Positions 26,767 through 34,609 are shown, numbered from the stretch's first letter. The stretch: 35,902 bases of DNA from Oscillospiraceae bacterium (GCA_017542425.1 JAFXXH010000005.1:1-35902); one strand, 5' to 3'. The notes: generated from the sequence alone by a model not told the origin. Numbers and translations: made by a program.

Positions 26767-27104
26767 AGGTCGCAGACGTCTATCAGCAGTATTTCGCCGC
26801 GCTCTGCCAGCAAAATGGCACGGAGCGTCGGGCCGTCAGCGTCACGCTGACGGCCACGTCGGAGGCGGGCACGGTGCGCTATGAGGCCGCCGTCAGCTTC
26901 TTCCCCCATGCGGACGCGGAGGACTACGCCGTCAGCTATGACGTGTACGCGGCCAGGGAGCTGTATGCCGCCAGGGGGCGGCGCTCCAAAAAGCGGGAGG
27001 CGGCGCTGCTGGAAACCCTGCCCGCCCAGGCGGACGCCCTGGCGGCGTCTCTGGGGGGCAGCATCTTCTGGGACCGGCCCCTGCGGGAGGCGCGGTACGG
27101 CTGA
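26763..27104 (+). CDS. Unknown protein coupled to the Mrp gene
   Basis: 113 residues from a GTG at 26763 that overlaps the Mrp stop (GTGA), with AAGGGGAGG ending 5 nt upstream. Not recognised. It is soluble, with mixed alpha/beta-like composition: VYQQYFAALCQQNGTERRAV, then strand-like VSVTLTATSEAGTVRYEAAVSFF, YAVSYDVYAA, and a basic helix RGRRSKKREAALLETL. No motif or membrane segment. The coupling implies a role with, or stoichiometry to, the Fe-S ATPase, but this is inference. The frame is open upstream inside Mrp; that part is out-of-frame overlap and was excluded. Confidence 0.75.
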   Translation: MKVADVYQQYFAALCQQNGTERRAVSVTLTATSEAGTVRYEAAVSFFPHADAEDYAVSYDVYAARELYAARGRRSKKREAALLETLPAQADALAASLGGSIFWDRPLREARYG

Positions 27105-27125
27105 AGCTTTTTGCAACAAACAAGC

Positions 27126-27145
27126 GGCGGGGGCAAGCCCCCGCC
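27126..27145. repeat. GGCGGGGGC-AA-GCCCCCGCC hairpin
   Basis: A perfect 9-bp stem around AA in the 71-nt gap between the unknown protein and hslO. No T-run follows, so it is unlikely to be a terminator. It shares the GC-AA-GC core of the hairpins at 276-295 and 35501-35520 but with different arms. Confidence 0.65.
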
Positions 27146-27175
27146 CTGCTTGATACGGATGAAAGGGACATTTTC

Positions 27176-28084
27176 ATGGGAGAGATCATACGCGCCGTGG
27201 CGGCGGAGGACAACATCAAGATCGCGGTCATCACCGCCCGGGACATGGTGGAGCGGGCCAGGCAGATCCACGGCCTCAGCCCCACCGCCAGCGCCGCCCT
27301 GGGGCGGGCGCTGCTGGGGGCCTCGCTGCTGGGCAACGCCCTCAAAGGGGAGCGGGACACGCTGACCCTGCGCCTGAACGGCGGCGGCCCGGCGGGGACC
27401 GTGGTGGCCATCTCCGACAGCGCGGGCAACGTCCGGGGCTGCATGGACGCCCCGGAAGCCGACCTGCCCACCCGTCCCGACGGGAAGCTGGACGTGGGCG
27501 GCCTCATCGGGCGGGACGGGACCCTGACCGTCAGCCGGGACCTGGGCCTGCGAGAGCCCTACATCGGCAGCGTGCAGCTGGTCTCCGGCGAGGTGGCGGA
27601 GGACCTGGCCGCCTACCTGGCGGAGAGCGAACAGATCGGCGCGGCGGTGGGCCTGGGGGTGCTGGTGGACACGGACAAGTCCATCCGCGCCGCCGGGGGC
27701 TTCCTGGTGCAGCTCCTGCCCGGCGCGCCGGAGGACCTGGCCGCAAAGCTGGAGGAGAACATCCTGCTGATGGACCAGCTCACCACCATCCTGGACGAAG
27801 ACGGGGCCGAGGCGGTGCTGGAGCAGGTGCTGCGGGGCCTTTCCCCGCGCATCCTGGCGCGGGAGCCGGTGGCCTATCGCTGCTATTGCAGCCGGGCGCG
27901 GGTGGCGGAGGCGCTGCGCAGCACCGGCGCGGAGGCCCTGCGGGAACTGGCGGGGGAGGACCGGGCCGTGGAGATCCGCTGCCAGCTCTGTGGCACGGCC
28001 TACAGCTTCCCCCCGGCGGAGCTGCTGGCCCTGGCGGAGGGGGACGGAACCGATGAAGCTGATTCAACTCACAAAAGAATATGA
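27176..28084 (+). CDS. hslO: Hsp33 redox-regulated chaperone
   Basis: 302 residues. Hsp33 is a cytosolic holdase switched on when its zinc-binding cysteines are oxidised. The zinc site is complete: CxC at Cys236/Cys238 (YRCYCSR) and CxxC at Cys269/Cys272 (CQLCGTAY). The N-terminal domain matches the family (RDMVERARQIHGLSPTASAALGRALLGASLLG, then DGTLTVSRDLG and PYIGSVQLVSGEVAEDLAAYLAESEQ). Length is normal. A GAAAGGGA site precedes the ATG. Its last 32 nt overlap the start of the acetyltransferase gene. Probably in one transcript with the Mrp gene, since no terminator with a T-run lies between. Confidence 0.97.
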   Translation: MGEIIRAVAAEDNIKIAVITARDMVERARQIHGLSPTASAALGRALLGASLLGNALKGERDTLTLRLNGGGPAGTVVAISDSAGNVRGCMDAPEADLPTRPDGKLDVGGLIGRDGTLTVSRDLGLREPYIGSVQLVSGEVAEDLAAYLAESEQIGAAVGLGVLVDTDKSIRAAGGFLVQLLPGAPEDLAAKLEENILLMDQLTTILDEDGAEAVLEQVLRGLSPRILAREPVAYRCYCSRARVAEALRSTGAEALRELAGEDRAVEIRCQLCGTAYSFPPAELLALAEGDGTDEADSTHKRI

Positions 28085-28571
28085 AGCCCAGCTGGTGGAG
28101 ATGCTGGACGAGTGGAAGGAAGACCAGGAGCGCAACCACACGAACCACTCCCCCTGGGCCGTTTTCCGAAACGACTGGCACGATTTTGACAATTACCTGG
28201 CAAATCTGGAATGGAAGACCGAAACGCCGGACCGGGTGCCGGACTCCGTCCTCTTCCTGCTGGACGAGGACCGAAAGCGCCTCCTGGGCGCGGTGAACAT
28301 CCGCCACAAGCTGAACGCCGCCCTGCTGCGAGAGGGCGGCCACATCGGCGACGGCATCCGCCCCAGCGAACGCCGAAAAGGCTACGGCACGGAATTGATC
28401 CGCCTGGCGCTGCGGGAGTGCAGGAAGCTGGGGATCCGGCGGGTCCTCATCACCTGCGACAAGGACAACGTCGGCTCGGCCCGGGCCATCCGGAAAAACG
28501 GCGGCGTGCTGGAAAACGAGTTCGTCAACGCCGACGGGGAGATCGAGCAGCGGTATTGGGTGGAGGTGTAA
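28053..28571 (+). CDS. GNAT family N-acetyltransferase
   Basis: 172 residues; expected to transfer an acetyl group from acetyl-CoA to an amine; the substrate is unknown. The acetyl-CoA-binding motif A is clear: GDGIRPSERRKGYGTELIRLAL, with the RRKGYG pyrophosphate loop. The C-terminal strand/helix (VLITCDKDNVGSARAIRKNGG) fits the family's motif B. The chosen ATG has GGAGGGGG upstream, within the end of hslO, so the two genes overlap and are probably co-translated. No terminator is obvious at its end except the distant one at 29469-29511, now separated by the inserted cassette. Confidence 0.9.
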   Translation: MKLIQLTKEYEAQLVEMLDEWKEDQERNHTNHSPWAVFRNDWHDFDNYLANLEWKTETPDRVPDSVLFLLDEDRKRLLGAVNIRHKLNAALLREGGHIGDGIRPSERRKGYGTELIRLALRECRKLGIRRVLITCDKDNVGSARAIRKNGGVLENEFVNADGEIEQRYWVEV

Positions 28572-28656
28572 GGGCGGAAGCGCCGGGTTTGGAAGCGCCT
28601 GTTTCCATGCGGCGTCAAAGAAACCCGTCTGAGACGGCTCCCGTTTGGATCAAAAA

Positions 28657-29464
28657 CTCTCTGTCCTAGATAATAGTTGATGCGGATATTTATACACTGC
28701 ATTCATTTTTGAAAAACGGAAGGAAAGAGGGATTATAGTCCTCATTTATAGAAAGTAACGTAGAGAAGGCGCCGCCTTACCCTAATTTTATCCACAAGGT
28801 AATTATAGAGCAAGAGATATTTCATAATGGTCATCAATAAGCAAAAAATTTACATTATGCAATTGAGCAAGTTTCAAAACTTGTCTGTTATCTTCTATCA
28901 CATTCTCCAAAGTACACCACTCGTCATTTAGTCGTTTTTCAATGATATTCCCATACTTTTGAATATCTGAGAAATGCTTTCGTATATAATTTTCACTCAT
29001 TACGAGGCAATAGTACTTGATATCCTTTAGGTATTCTTTATCAAAGTCATTTGACCAATCAAAAGGAATATAGCAGCCTTCAATAATAAGATTCTGATTG
29101 TTTTCAATGGCGGTCTTTATTATTTCACGAACAATAGGCCATAAATAGGCGGTAAGGTCTGTATCGTCACTTAACGGTGTAAGTTCAGTATTTCCGCTAC
29201 GTATTAACCCCATTTTCAAATGGTCCATTGATAAATATGGATATTTGTATTCTTCAAGCAACTTTTGAGCTAGAGCAGTCTTACCTGTATGTGAAGCTCC
29301 TGTTATAAGAATAATCATTTCTGTATCCCCGCTTTTCAATATGGTGAAATAAGCAAGGAAAAATAGCACTTCCTCGCTGATAACTATATTATAGCGCACA
29401 CGTCAAGAACTTGTGTATTGTTATGCACTCGTTTTTGTCATCAACTATTATCTAGGACAGAGAC
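28657..29464. mobile_element. 808-bp AT-rich cassette with inverted repeats, no transposase
   Basis: The ends are near-perfect inverted repeats: 25 nt at 28658-28682 (beginning TCTCTGTCCTAGATAATAG) match the reverse complement of 29439-29463. Immediately outside both ends is the 7-nt direct repeat TCAAAAA (28650-28656 and 29465-29471), as expected for a target duplication. Interior base composition is AT-rich, unlike the GC-rich neighbours. The only gene is a P-loop kinase-like protein. It inserted between two convergent transcription units, into the A-tract of the terminator at 29469. No transposase is present, so it would have to be moved in trans; family not identified. Confidence 0.8.
28803..29318 (-). 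CDS. P-loop kinase/AAA-like protein carried by the cassette
   Basis: 171 residues from the ATG at 29318, which follows GGGGA; the frame is open 27 codons upstream without a good site. It begins directly with a Walker A loop, ITGASHTGKT (residues 5-14, Lys13), then KLLEEYKYPYLSMDHLKMGLIR and NQNLIIEGCYIPFDW, the pattern of small zeta-toxin/shikimate-kinase-like nucleotide-dependent phosphotransferases. The substrate is unknown. No partner gene is present. AT-rich codon use (many AAT, ATA, TTA) marks it as recently acquired relative to its neighbours. It is the only gene within the inverted repeats and so the passenger of the element; resistance or addiction functions are possible but not shown. 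Confidence 0.8.
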   Translation of the reverse strand: MIILITGASHTGKTALAQKLLEEYKYPYLSMDHLKMGLIRSGNTELTPLSDDTDLTAYLWPIVREIIKTAIENNQNLIIEGCYIPFDWSNDFDKEYLKDIKYYCLVMSENYIRKHFSDIQKYGNIIEKRLNDEWCTLENVIEDNRQVLKLAQLHNVNFLLIDDHYEISLAL

Positions 29465-29468
29465 TCAA

Positions 29469-29511
29469 AAAAAGGGCTGAAGCGGTTTCCCGTTCCGCTT
29501 CAGCCCTTTTT
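29469..29511 (-). terminator. Bidirectional intrinsic terminator
   Basis: A 17-bp perfect stem (AAAAAGGGCTGAAGCGG with its complement) around a 9-nt loop, with A-run and T-run on opposite sides, so it works on both strands. It ends the DUF3990-DUF3791 unit and would also end plus-strand transcription from the Hsp33-GNAT genes. Confidence 0.9.
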
Positions 29512-29536
29512 GCGCCTTGCGCGCGCCTGGCCCCCC

Positions 29537-29779
29537 TTACGCCGTCTCAGGCGCGAACTCCGGCTGGACGCATTCCAGATGCTTTCCGGTTGCAACCAGG
29601 TGATCAATGTCGGCATAGGCGTTCTCGATGCGCTCCTGATGATATTGGAAGTAGCCGCCATAGATCTCGTCCGTAATGCCCTTTGCATCCCATTCCCGAA
29701 GCACGTCGCCGGTGCGCCTGTTCCTGGCACAGGCGTAGTTCTTGATCAAAAAGAGAAAGAATCTCAGCTCCTCCGTCAT
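29537..29779 (-). CDS. DUF3791-like protein
   Basis: 80 residues from the ATG at 29779, preceded by AGGGGGG. The pattern FFLFLIKNYACARNRRTGDVLREWDAKGITDEIYGGYFQYHQERIENAYADID matches my memory of DUF3791, a small family without known activity often found beside DUF3990 genes. Soluble, no membrane segment. One nucleotide separates it from the preceding gene's stop, so all three genes form a coupled unit. Possible antidote or regulator of the putative ADP-ribosyltransferase-like partner; that role is inferred. Confidence 0.75.
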   Translation of the reverse strand: MTEELRFFLFLIKNYACARNRRTGDVLREWDAKGITDEIYGGYFQYHQERIENAYADIDHLVATGKHLECVQPEFAPETA

Positions 29780-29780
29780 G

Positions 29781-30026
29781 TCATTCCCCCCTGATATACG
29801 CGGATTCGCGTGGGTCGCCCGTGATCTGCTCGGCCTCCCACATATCAAATACGGCCCGCTCCGGGAAACACAACAGGCCGCATTCGGCGTCCTCCAGCAG
29901 TTCGTGGGTCTGCGAAGTCAAAAAACGTCTGGCTGCTTCCAGGGGAGGCAGATTGTATTTTTCGATGATCCGCTGGATCACTTTGCGATCATAGTAGTCC
30001 GTCGCAAAATATACGGTTTTCTTCAT
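29781..30026 (-). CDS. Small protein of the DUF3990 module, unknown function
   Basis: 81 residues ([25 protein letters not shown]...). Its ATG overlaps the stop of the DUF3990 gene (ATGA at 30023-30026), with GAGGTGAGG upstream. Predicted mainly helical; the middle ([26 protein letters not shown]) resembles small helical proteins in toxin-antitoxin loci. Family not recognised with confidence. Tight coupling on both sides argues for a three-part module. Confidence 0.75.
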   Translation of the reverse strand: MKKTVYFATDYYDRKVIQRIIEKYNLPPLEAARRFLTSQTHELLEDAECGLLCFPERAVFDMWEAEQITGDPRESAYIRGE

Positions 30027-30502
30027 ACCATCCTCACCTCTGTGAAATGCAGGAGGGAAAGCGCCCGCTCCGTCCGAAAGGTGTACTGATCCTGAAGTCT
30101 TTGCGTCAACAGGTTCCGGACGGTGGTCTCCGCGTCCACATATCCGTCCAAATAGAGCAGAATCGTGGGAAAGGTCTGGTCATTCGCCACGGGGCCGACA
30201 ATCACATCCCAGGTATCCTGTGGCGCGGTGCCGTTTCGGTGCGCGGCCACGAAATCCAGCCAGGCCGCGTCCGCCCGCGCAAAGCGAAGGGTCTTCAAGT
30301 GGCCCAGCTCCGTTTCGTCCACATCATAGCACGATACACAGGGCGCGCCTTGCCTGCGGATGCGGGACGTCCGTTTCGCCCAGGAGGCAGCCTGGGCAAA
30401 GCTGCTGGTGGTATAGAAGCCTTTTCCAAAGTCCAGTTCGCGCTGGAGTTTCAGCAGCCGCGGCTCTTTGACCGCAAGATTGCTTCCGTGATAGAGGATC
30501 AT
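30023..30502 (-). CDS. DUF3990 protein (putative ADP-ribosyltransferase-fold effector)
   Basis: 159 residues. It begins [14 protein letters not shown], then [21 protein letters not shown] (about 24-44), the characteristic DUF3990 start; as I recall, the family is grouped with ADP-ribosyltransferase-fold proteins. The His6/Gly7 and Tyr30-Thr-Thr positions fit an NAD-binding cleft; the catalytic Glu is not assigned. The start has AAAGGAGG 10 nt upstream. First gene of a three-gene coupled unit that ends at the terminator 29469-29511. No promoter was recognised in 30503-30585; read-through from the tRNA unit must pass a terminator. Toxin function is inferred from family fold and gene arrangement. 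Confidence 0.85.
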   Translation of the reverse strand: MILYHGSNLAVKEPRLLKLQRELDFGKGFYTTSSFAQAASWAKRTSRIRRQGAPCVSCYDVDETELGHLKTLRFARADAAWLDFVAAHRNGTAPQDTWDVIVGPVANDQTFPTILLYLDGYVDAETTVRNLLTQRLQDQYTFRTERALSLLHFTEVRMV

Positions 30503-30585
30503 GTCGGGTTCGCCTCCTTTGCATCCCGCCGTGTCGCCGGGGGCGCGGCTTGCTTCTCTCTGCGCCGTGTCGCCGTCTATATGGA

Positions 30586-30619
30586 AATAGCCTTGATTTC
30601 ATAGGAAATCAAGGCTATT
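30586..30619 (-). terminator. Terminator of the tRNA unit
   Basis: A 15-bp perfect stem (AATAGCCTTGATTTC / GAAATCAAGGCTATT) with a 4-nt loop, followed on the minus strand by TTT. It starts 6 nt past the tRNA-Thr 3' end. Confidence 0.8.
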
Positions 30620-30625
30620 GTCTGG

Positions 30626-30698
<73 letters not shown>

Positions 30699-30732
30699 AT
30701 ACTTCCCTCCCGGTGGGAGGGAAGCTGTGTGG

Positions 30733-30806
30733 CGACCGAGAAGGGGCTCGAACCCTCGACCTCCAGCGTGACAGGCTGGCGTTCTAACCGACTGAACTAC
30801 TCGGCC
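30733..30806 (-). tRNA. tRNA-Asp (GTC)
   Basis: 74-nt cloverleaf: acceptor GGCCGAG/CTCGGTC (one G-T pair), D-stem GTTC/GAAC, anticodon stem CCAGC/GCTGG with loop CTGTCAC (anticodon GTC), T-arm GAGGG-TTCGAGC-CCCTT, discriminator G. CCA not encoded. Transcribed before tRNA-Thr. Confidence 0.97.
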
Positions 30807-30820
30807 ACAAGCGCTTGATT

Positions 30821-30849
30821 AATATAGCAAACCTTTGGCGATCTGTCAA
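30821..30849 (-). promoter_or_regulatory. Promoter of the tRNA unit
   Basis: On the minus strand: TTGACA (30844-30849), 17-nt spacer, TATATT (30821-30826). Start expected about 8 nt before the tRNA-Asp 5' end. Confidence 0.9.
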
Positions 30850-30871
30850 GGGGTTTTTCAAATTTTCTCGC

Positions 30872-30900
30872 TTGATTGCCCTGTTTTTTTGTGATAGAAT
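30872..30900 (+). promoter_or_regulatory. Promoter for the stalk-domain protein gene
   Basis: TTGATT (30872-30877), 17-nt spacer with a T7 run, TAGAAT (30895-30900). It diverges from the tRNA promoter; the two -35 boxes are about 22 bp apart. Confidence 0.65.
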
Positions 30901-30955
30901 GAAGCATCACATCCGGCGGCCCGGTTTTTGCGCCGGGAGAGGGGGAGGGCGCGGC

Positions 30956-32149
30956 ATGAAGCGACGGGTTTTGGCGCTGCTGCTGTGCGCGGCGCTGCTG
31001 GCTGTGCCCCTGGGCTCCGCCAGCGCCGAGACGCGGCTGACCTTCCTCTCCGTCAACGACCTGATCCCCCCGGAGCTCATCAACACCGCCGTGTCCTGGG
31101 GCGGGCGCATCTATGTGCCCTGGCAGGTCTTCGCCAACTACGGCCTGGGCATCGGCTACAACTACTACGGCGCGGCCCAGACGGCCTATCTTTACAGCTA
31201 CGACCTTCAGCTCTTCTTTGAGCTGAACACCGGCCGCTGTTTCGACGGGGAGGACAACTCCTACTCCATCCCTGCCATCTACTCCGGCGGCGCGGTCTAT
31301 CTGCCGCTGCGCATGGTGTGCAGCTTCTTCGGCCTGCGCCTCAGCACCATCGGCGGCAGCGAATACGGCGACATCCTCCGCGTCAGCAGCGAGGCGGTGC
31401 TCTCCGACGAGGAGCTGCTGCGGGCCGCGCAGAACTTCATGCGGCGCTACTATCTGCTCTACAACGCCCCGGAGCCCAGCCCCAGCCCTTCGCCCACGCC
31501 CACGGCGGCTCCGCCCCCTGTGACGCCCGTCCCGCCGTCCCCCAGCGCCACGCCCAGCCCGGCCCCCGTGCCGACGCCCGCGCCCAGCCCGACGCCCAGC
31601 CCCGCCGTCCCGACCCCTTCGCCCACGCCCCTGTCCCACGCCGGGGATCTGCTGACCCTGAGCTTCACCGGACTGCCGGACGCGGCCATGCTGGACGCGC
31701 TGGCGGCGGCGGGGGTGCGCAGCTTCTTTTTCCTGACGGCGGCGGAGCTGGGCCGGGACCCGGAACTGCTGCGCCGCATGGCCGGGGAGGGGCACAGCTT
31801 CGGCGTGCGCGCTGCGGGCGACCCGGCGGCGGACTGGGCCGCAGCCGCGCCGCTGCTCTTTGAGACCACCCGGACCCTGACGCTGCTGCTGGACGCCGGG
31901 ACGAACATAGCGGAGGCGGCGGCCTTTGCGGAGGCGGAGGGCCTGGTCCTCTGTCCCGCGGACCGGGCCACGGCGGCGGACACGGCGGGGGCGGAGTGGC
32001 TGGCCGTCAGCTGGCTGGAAGCACCGGGCCACGCGCTGCGCCTCCGGCTGGACTGCGCCTCCCTGGACGGCCCGGCCCTGGCCAGGGTCCTGCAGCGCGT
32101 CCGGGAACTGAATTACACCGTCCTGCGCCCCCGGGAGACGGGGGGCTGA
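30956..32149 (+). CDS. Secreted stalk-domain protein with degenerate NodB-like C-terminal half
   Basis: 397 residues from the ATG at 30956, after GGGGGAGG; the open frame upstream includes the promoter and is not coding. Signal peptide at about 1-24 (RVLALLLCAALLAVPLGSASA). Residues about 25-165 resemble the stalk / copper-amine-oxidase N-terminal-like domain (RIYVPWQVFANYGLGI, AVYLPLRMVCSFFGL). A Pro-rich linker (SPSPTPTAAPP type) spans about 175-225. The C-terminal 170 residues follow the NodB polysaccharide-deacetylase plan (LTLSFTGLPDAAMLDALAAAGVRSFFFL, then GEGHSFGVRAAGD), but the catalytic Asp pair is replaced by FTGLPD and the His-x3-His metal site is missing. Probably a wall-binding pseudo-enzyme. 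Followed after 28 nt by the TIGR04255 gene. Confidence 0.8.
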   Translation: MKRRVLALLLCAALLAVPLGSASAETRLTFLSVNDLIPPELINTAVSWGGRIYVPWQVFANYGLGIGYNYYGAAQTAYLYSYDLQLFFELNTGRCFDGEDNSYSIPAIYSGGAVYLPLRMVCSFFGLRLSTIGGSEYGDILRVSSEAVLSDEELLRAAQNFMRRYYLLYNAPEPSPSPSPTPTAAPPPVTPVPPSPSATPSPAPVPTPAPSPTPSPAVPTPSPTPLSHAGDLLTLSFTGLPDAAMLDALAAAGVRSFFFLTAAELGRDPELLRRMAGEGHSFGVRAAGDPAADWAAAAPLLFETTRTLTLLLDAGTNIAEAAAFAEAEGLVLCPADRATAADTAGAEWLAVSWLEAPGHALRLRLDCASLDGPALARVLQRVRELNYTVLRPRETGG

Positions 32150-32177
32150 GGAACGCAGAAGGAAGAAGGGAGCAAGC

Positions 32178-32957
32178 ATGAGATCCTCCGACGGAACACG
32201 CTTTGTCTATGAAAAATCTCCGCTGGTGGAGGTCATCTGCCAGCTGCGCTATCCCCCCATCCTCTCCATCGACACAAAGACCCCCGCCGACTTTCAGGAC
32301 ACGGTGCGGGAGACCTTCCCCCGCTATCAGCGCAGCGTGGAGAAGGGCAAGGACGGGGAGGAAGTGCGCAACCACGCCTTCATCTCCGAGGACGGGGGCT
32401 ACAAGCTCTCCCTGACCCGGAGCTTCATCGCCCTGTCCACCATGCGCTACACCAACTGGGAGGACTTCGCCCTGATGCTGGACGAACCCCTGGGGCAGTT
32501 CATCCGCCTCTACCGCCCGGCCTATTTCGAGCGGGTGGGGCTGCGCTACGTCAACGCCGTGAACCGCACGCGGCTGGAGCTGCGCGACCGGCGCTGGAAC
32601 GACCTGTTCCAGCCCCAGTACCTGGGCGTGCTGGACGACGACGGCGTGGACGAGAGCCAGGTGAACCAGTGCTCCGTGGACGTGCAGATGCGCCTGGACG
32701 AGCGGGCCCAGCTGAAGCTCCACGCCGGCCCCGGCCGCCTGAGCCGCACGGTGAAGACCCCGGAGGGTCTGCGGAACATCCAGGACCCGGAGGTGCATTT
32801 CATCTTCGACCAGGATCTGTACGCCGGGGGGAACATCAAGCTGCCCGGCGTCATGGAGACCCTGTCCTCCCTGCACCGCCATGCCGACCGCCTCTTCTCC
32901 GAGGCCATCACCGACGTGCTGCACACGGCCATGGAGCCGGTGGAGGTGTCGGCGTGA
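32178..32957 (+). CDS. TIGR04255 family protein
   Basis: 259 residues; soluble. The start matches the sporadic TIGR04255 family (FVYEKSPLVEVICQLRYPPIL), with LSLTRSFIALSTMRYTNWEDF and YFERVGLRYVNAVNR in the middle and a C-terminal HFIFDQDLYAGGNI. Function of the family is unknown; some members lie near defence or mobile genes. A GGGAG site precedes the ATG. Its stop overlaps the GTG of the following regulator (GTGA), so those two genes are translationally coupled. Confidence 0.85.
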   Translation: MRSSDGTRFVYEKSPLVEVICQLRYPPILSIDTKTPADFQDTVRETFPRYQRSVEKGKDGEEVRNHAFISEDGGYKLSLTRSFIALSTMRYTNWEDFALMLDEPLGQFIRLYRPAYFERVGLRYVNAVNRTRLELRDRRWNDLFQPQYLGVLDDDGVDESQVNQCSVDVQMRLDERAQLKLHAGPGRLSRTVKTPEGLRNIQDPEVHFIFDQDLYAGGNIKLPGVMETLSSLHRHADRLFSEAITDVLHTAMEPVEVSA

Positions 32958-33538
32958 CCATGGACGAGCTGAGGGCCGTCTTCGCCAGCAACCTGATCCG
33001 GCTGCGCTCCGCGGCGGGCTGGACCCAGGCCGAGCTGGGCGAGCGGCTGCACTATTCCGACAAGTCCGTCTCCAAGTGGGAGCGGGCGGAGGCCATCCCC
33101 GACGCGCTGGTGCTGAAGACCATGGGGGAGCTGTTCTCCGTCACGGTGGACGAGCTGCTGCGCAGCCACGACGAGTGGAAGCCCAAGGCCGACCAGCGCA
33201 GCGACCTGCGCTACAACCCCATGTTCATCATCCTCTGCGCCCTGGTGGGGCTGTTCACGCTCTGCCTGCTGAGCTTCATCATTCTCTGGCTGCTGGACGA
33301 CGTGGAGTGGCTCCTGCTCTATGCCGCCGTCCCCGCCGACCTGATCGTGCTGCTGGTGTTCAACACCATCTGGTATCGGGGGCGGCACAACCTGTACATC
33401 ATCATGGCCCTGGTGCTGTCCCTGATCCTGCTGGCCTTCTTCCTCTTTGGCCGCTGGCAGCTCATTTTGCTGCTGCTGCCCCTGGAGCTGCTGGTCTACC
33501 TGGCCTTCAAAATCCGAAAAACCAGGGACAAAACCTGA
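32954..33538 (+). CDS. XRE-family regulator with C-terminal membrane helices
   Basis: 194 residues from a GTG at 32954 that overlaps the TIGR04255 stop and has GGAGG 7 nt upstream; an ATG six nt later is the alternative. Residues about 5-65 are a helix-turn-helix (NLIRLRSAAGWTQAELGERLHYSDKSVSKWERAEAIPD, then LFSVTVDELL). Residues about 90-185 hold four hydrophobic helices. This layout is typical of membrane-tethered XRE regulators in Clostridia that sense envelope signals; the target is unknown. The unit ends with the weak hairpin terminator at 33552-33586. Confidence 0.9.
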   Translation: MTMDELRAVFASNLIRLRSAAGWTQAELGERLHYSDKSVSKWERAEAIPDALVLKTMGELFSVTVDELLRSHDEWKPKADQRSDLRYNPMFIILCALVGLFTLCLLSFIILWLLDDVEWLLLYAAVPADLIVLLVFNTIWYRGRHNLYIIMALVLSLILLAFFLFGRWQLILLLLPLELLVYLAFKIRKTRDKT

Positions 33539-33551
33539 CTCTACGATTCGT

Positions 33552-33586
33552 AGACCCCCGTTCCACCGGGGGTCTGCGGCGTTTTT
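33552..33586 (+). terminator. Probable terminator after the XRE-membrane gene
   Basis: Stem AGACCCCCG/CGGGGGTCT around TTCCAC, then a T5 run displaced by six nt. The displaced T-run makes it weaker than the others. Confidence 0.55.
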
Positions 33587-33701
33587 CAGGAAGTAGAGTC
33601 CCAAAGACGGGGCGTAGCTTGCCAGAGCGGGCGCGCCGGGTTACAGTCAGGATGAAGACAAATCCTGTGGATCGACACAGAGCGAGGAGGCTCCCCGAAT
33701 C

Positions 33702-34586
33702 ATGAACTATGTTTTGAGTTGCAGTTCCACGGCCGATCTCAGCCGCGAACACATGGAAGCGCGTGACATCCACTACGTCTGCTTCCACTACTATCTGAAC
33801 GGCAAGGAATACCCGGACGATCTGGGCCAGAGCATCCCCTTCCCGGACTTTTACAGGGCCATGAGCGAAGGGGCGGACACCCGCACCAGCCAGATCAACA
33901 TCTCCGAGTATCTGGACTATTTCGAGGGCTTTCTGTCCCGTGGCCTGGACGTGCTGCACCTCACCCTCTCCACCGGCATCTCCGGCACCTACAACTCCGC
34001 CATGGACGCGGCGAACATCTGCCGGGAGCGCTACCCGGAGCGGAAGCTCTATGTGGTGGACTCCCTGGGGGCCTCCTCTGGCTACGGCCTGCTGATGGAC
34101 ACCCTGGCCGACAAGCGGGACGCGGGCATGGACATCGACGCGCTGCGGGACTGGGCGGAGGAACACAAGCTCTGCCTCCACCACTGGTTCTTCTCCACCG
34201 ACCTGACTTTCTACGTCAAGGGCGGGCGCATCTCCCGCGCCGCCGGGATCTTCGGCGGGATGCTGAACATCTGCCCCCTGCTGAACATGGACGACCTGGG
34301 CCGCCTGATCCCCCGCAGCAAGCTGCGCGGCAAGGCCCGCGTCATCAAAGAGATCGTGGAGCGCATGGCCGCCCACGCCCGGGACGGCGAGAACTACGAC
34401 GGCAAGGTCTACATCAGCCAGTCCGCCTGCATGGATGACGCCAAAGCCGTGGCCGCCCTGGTGGAGGCCCGCTTCCCGAAGATGCAAGGCAAGGTGGAGA
34501 TCAACCACATCGGCACCACCATCGGCAGCCACACGGGACCGGGGACCGTGGCGCTGTTCTTCTGGGGCGATCAAAGAGTGCGGTAA
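33702..34586 (+). CDS. DegV family fatty-acid-binding protein
   Basis: 294 residues, cytosolic. DegV/FakB proteins bind a fatty acid and present it to a kinase (FakA) or otherwise carry lipids. Seen here: a short N-terminal strand VLSCSSTADLS, ADTRTSQINISEYLDYFEGFL, the signature LTLSTGISGTYNSAMDAA, VVDSLGASSGYGLLM, TDLTFYVKGGRISRAAG and a C-terminal GTTIGSHTGPGTVALFFWG. All fit the family and length is normal. GAGGAGG lies 11 nt before the ATG. No FakA kinase gene is in the window. Single-gene unit, closed by the hairpins at 34585-34649. Confidence 0.95.
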   Translation: MNYVLSCSSTADLSREHMEARDIHYVCFHYYLNGKEYPDDLGQSIPFPDFYRAMSEGADTRTSQINISEYLDYFEGFLSRGLDVLHLTLSTGISGTYNSAMDAANICRERYPERKLYVVDSLGASSGYGLLMDTLADKRDAGMDIDALRDWAEEHKLCLHHWFFSTDLTFYVKGGRISRAAGIFGGMLNICPLLNMDDLGRLIPRSKLRGKARVIKEIVERMAAHARDGENYDGKVYISQSACMDDAKAVAALVEARFPKMQGKVEINHIGTTIGSHTGPGTVALFFWGDQRVR

Positions 34587-34609
34587 AAACGCCGGGGGAA
34601 GCGTTTTTT
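34585..34609 (+). terminator. Intrinsic terminator of the degV gene
   Basis: Stem AAAAACGC/GCGTTTTT around an 8-nt loop followed by T, overlapping the stop codon. Confidence 0.65.

Noticed and set aside
27126-27145. Intrinsic terminator between the unknown protein and hslO
   Set aside because: No T-run follows the stem and the same hairpin type occurs elsewhere as a dispersed repeat.
32007-32924. Minus-strand frame of 305 codons
   Set aside because: Antisense to the TIGR04255 gene; composition is a shadow of its codons and it spans two genes.
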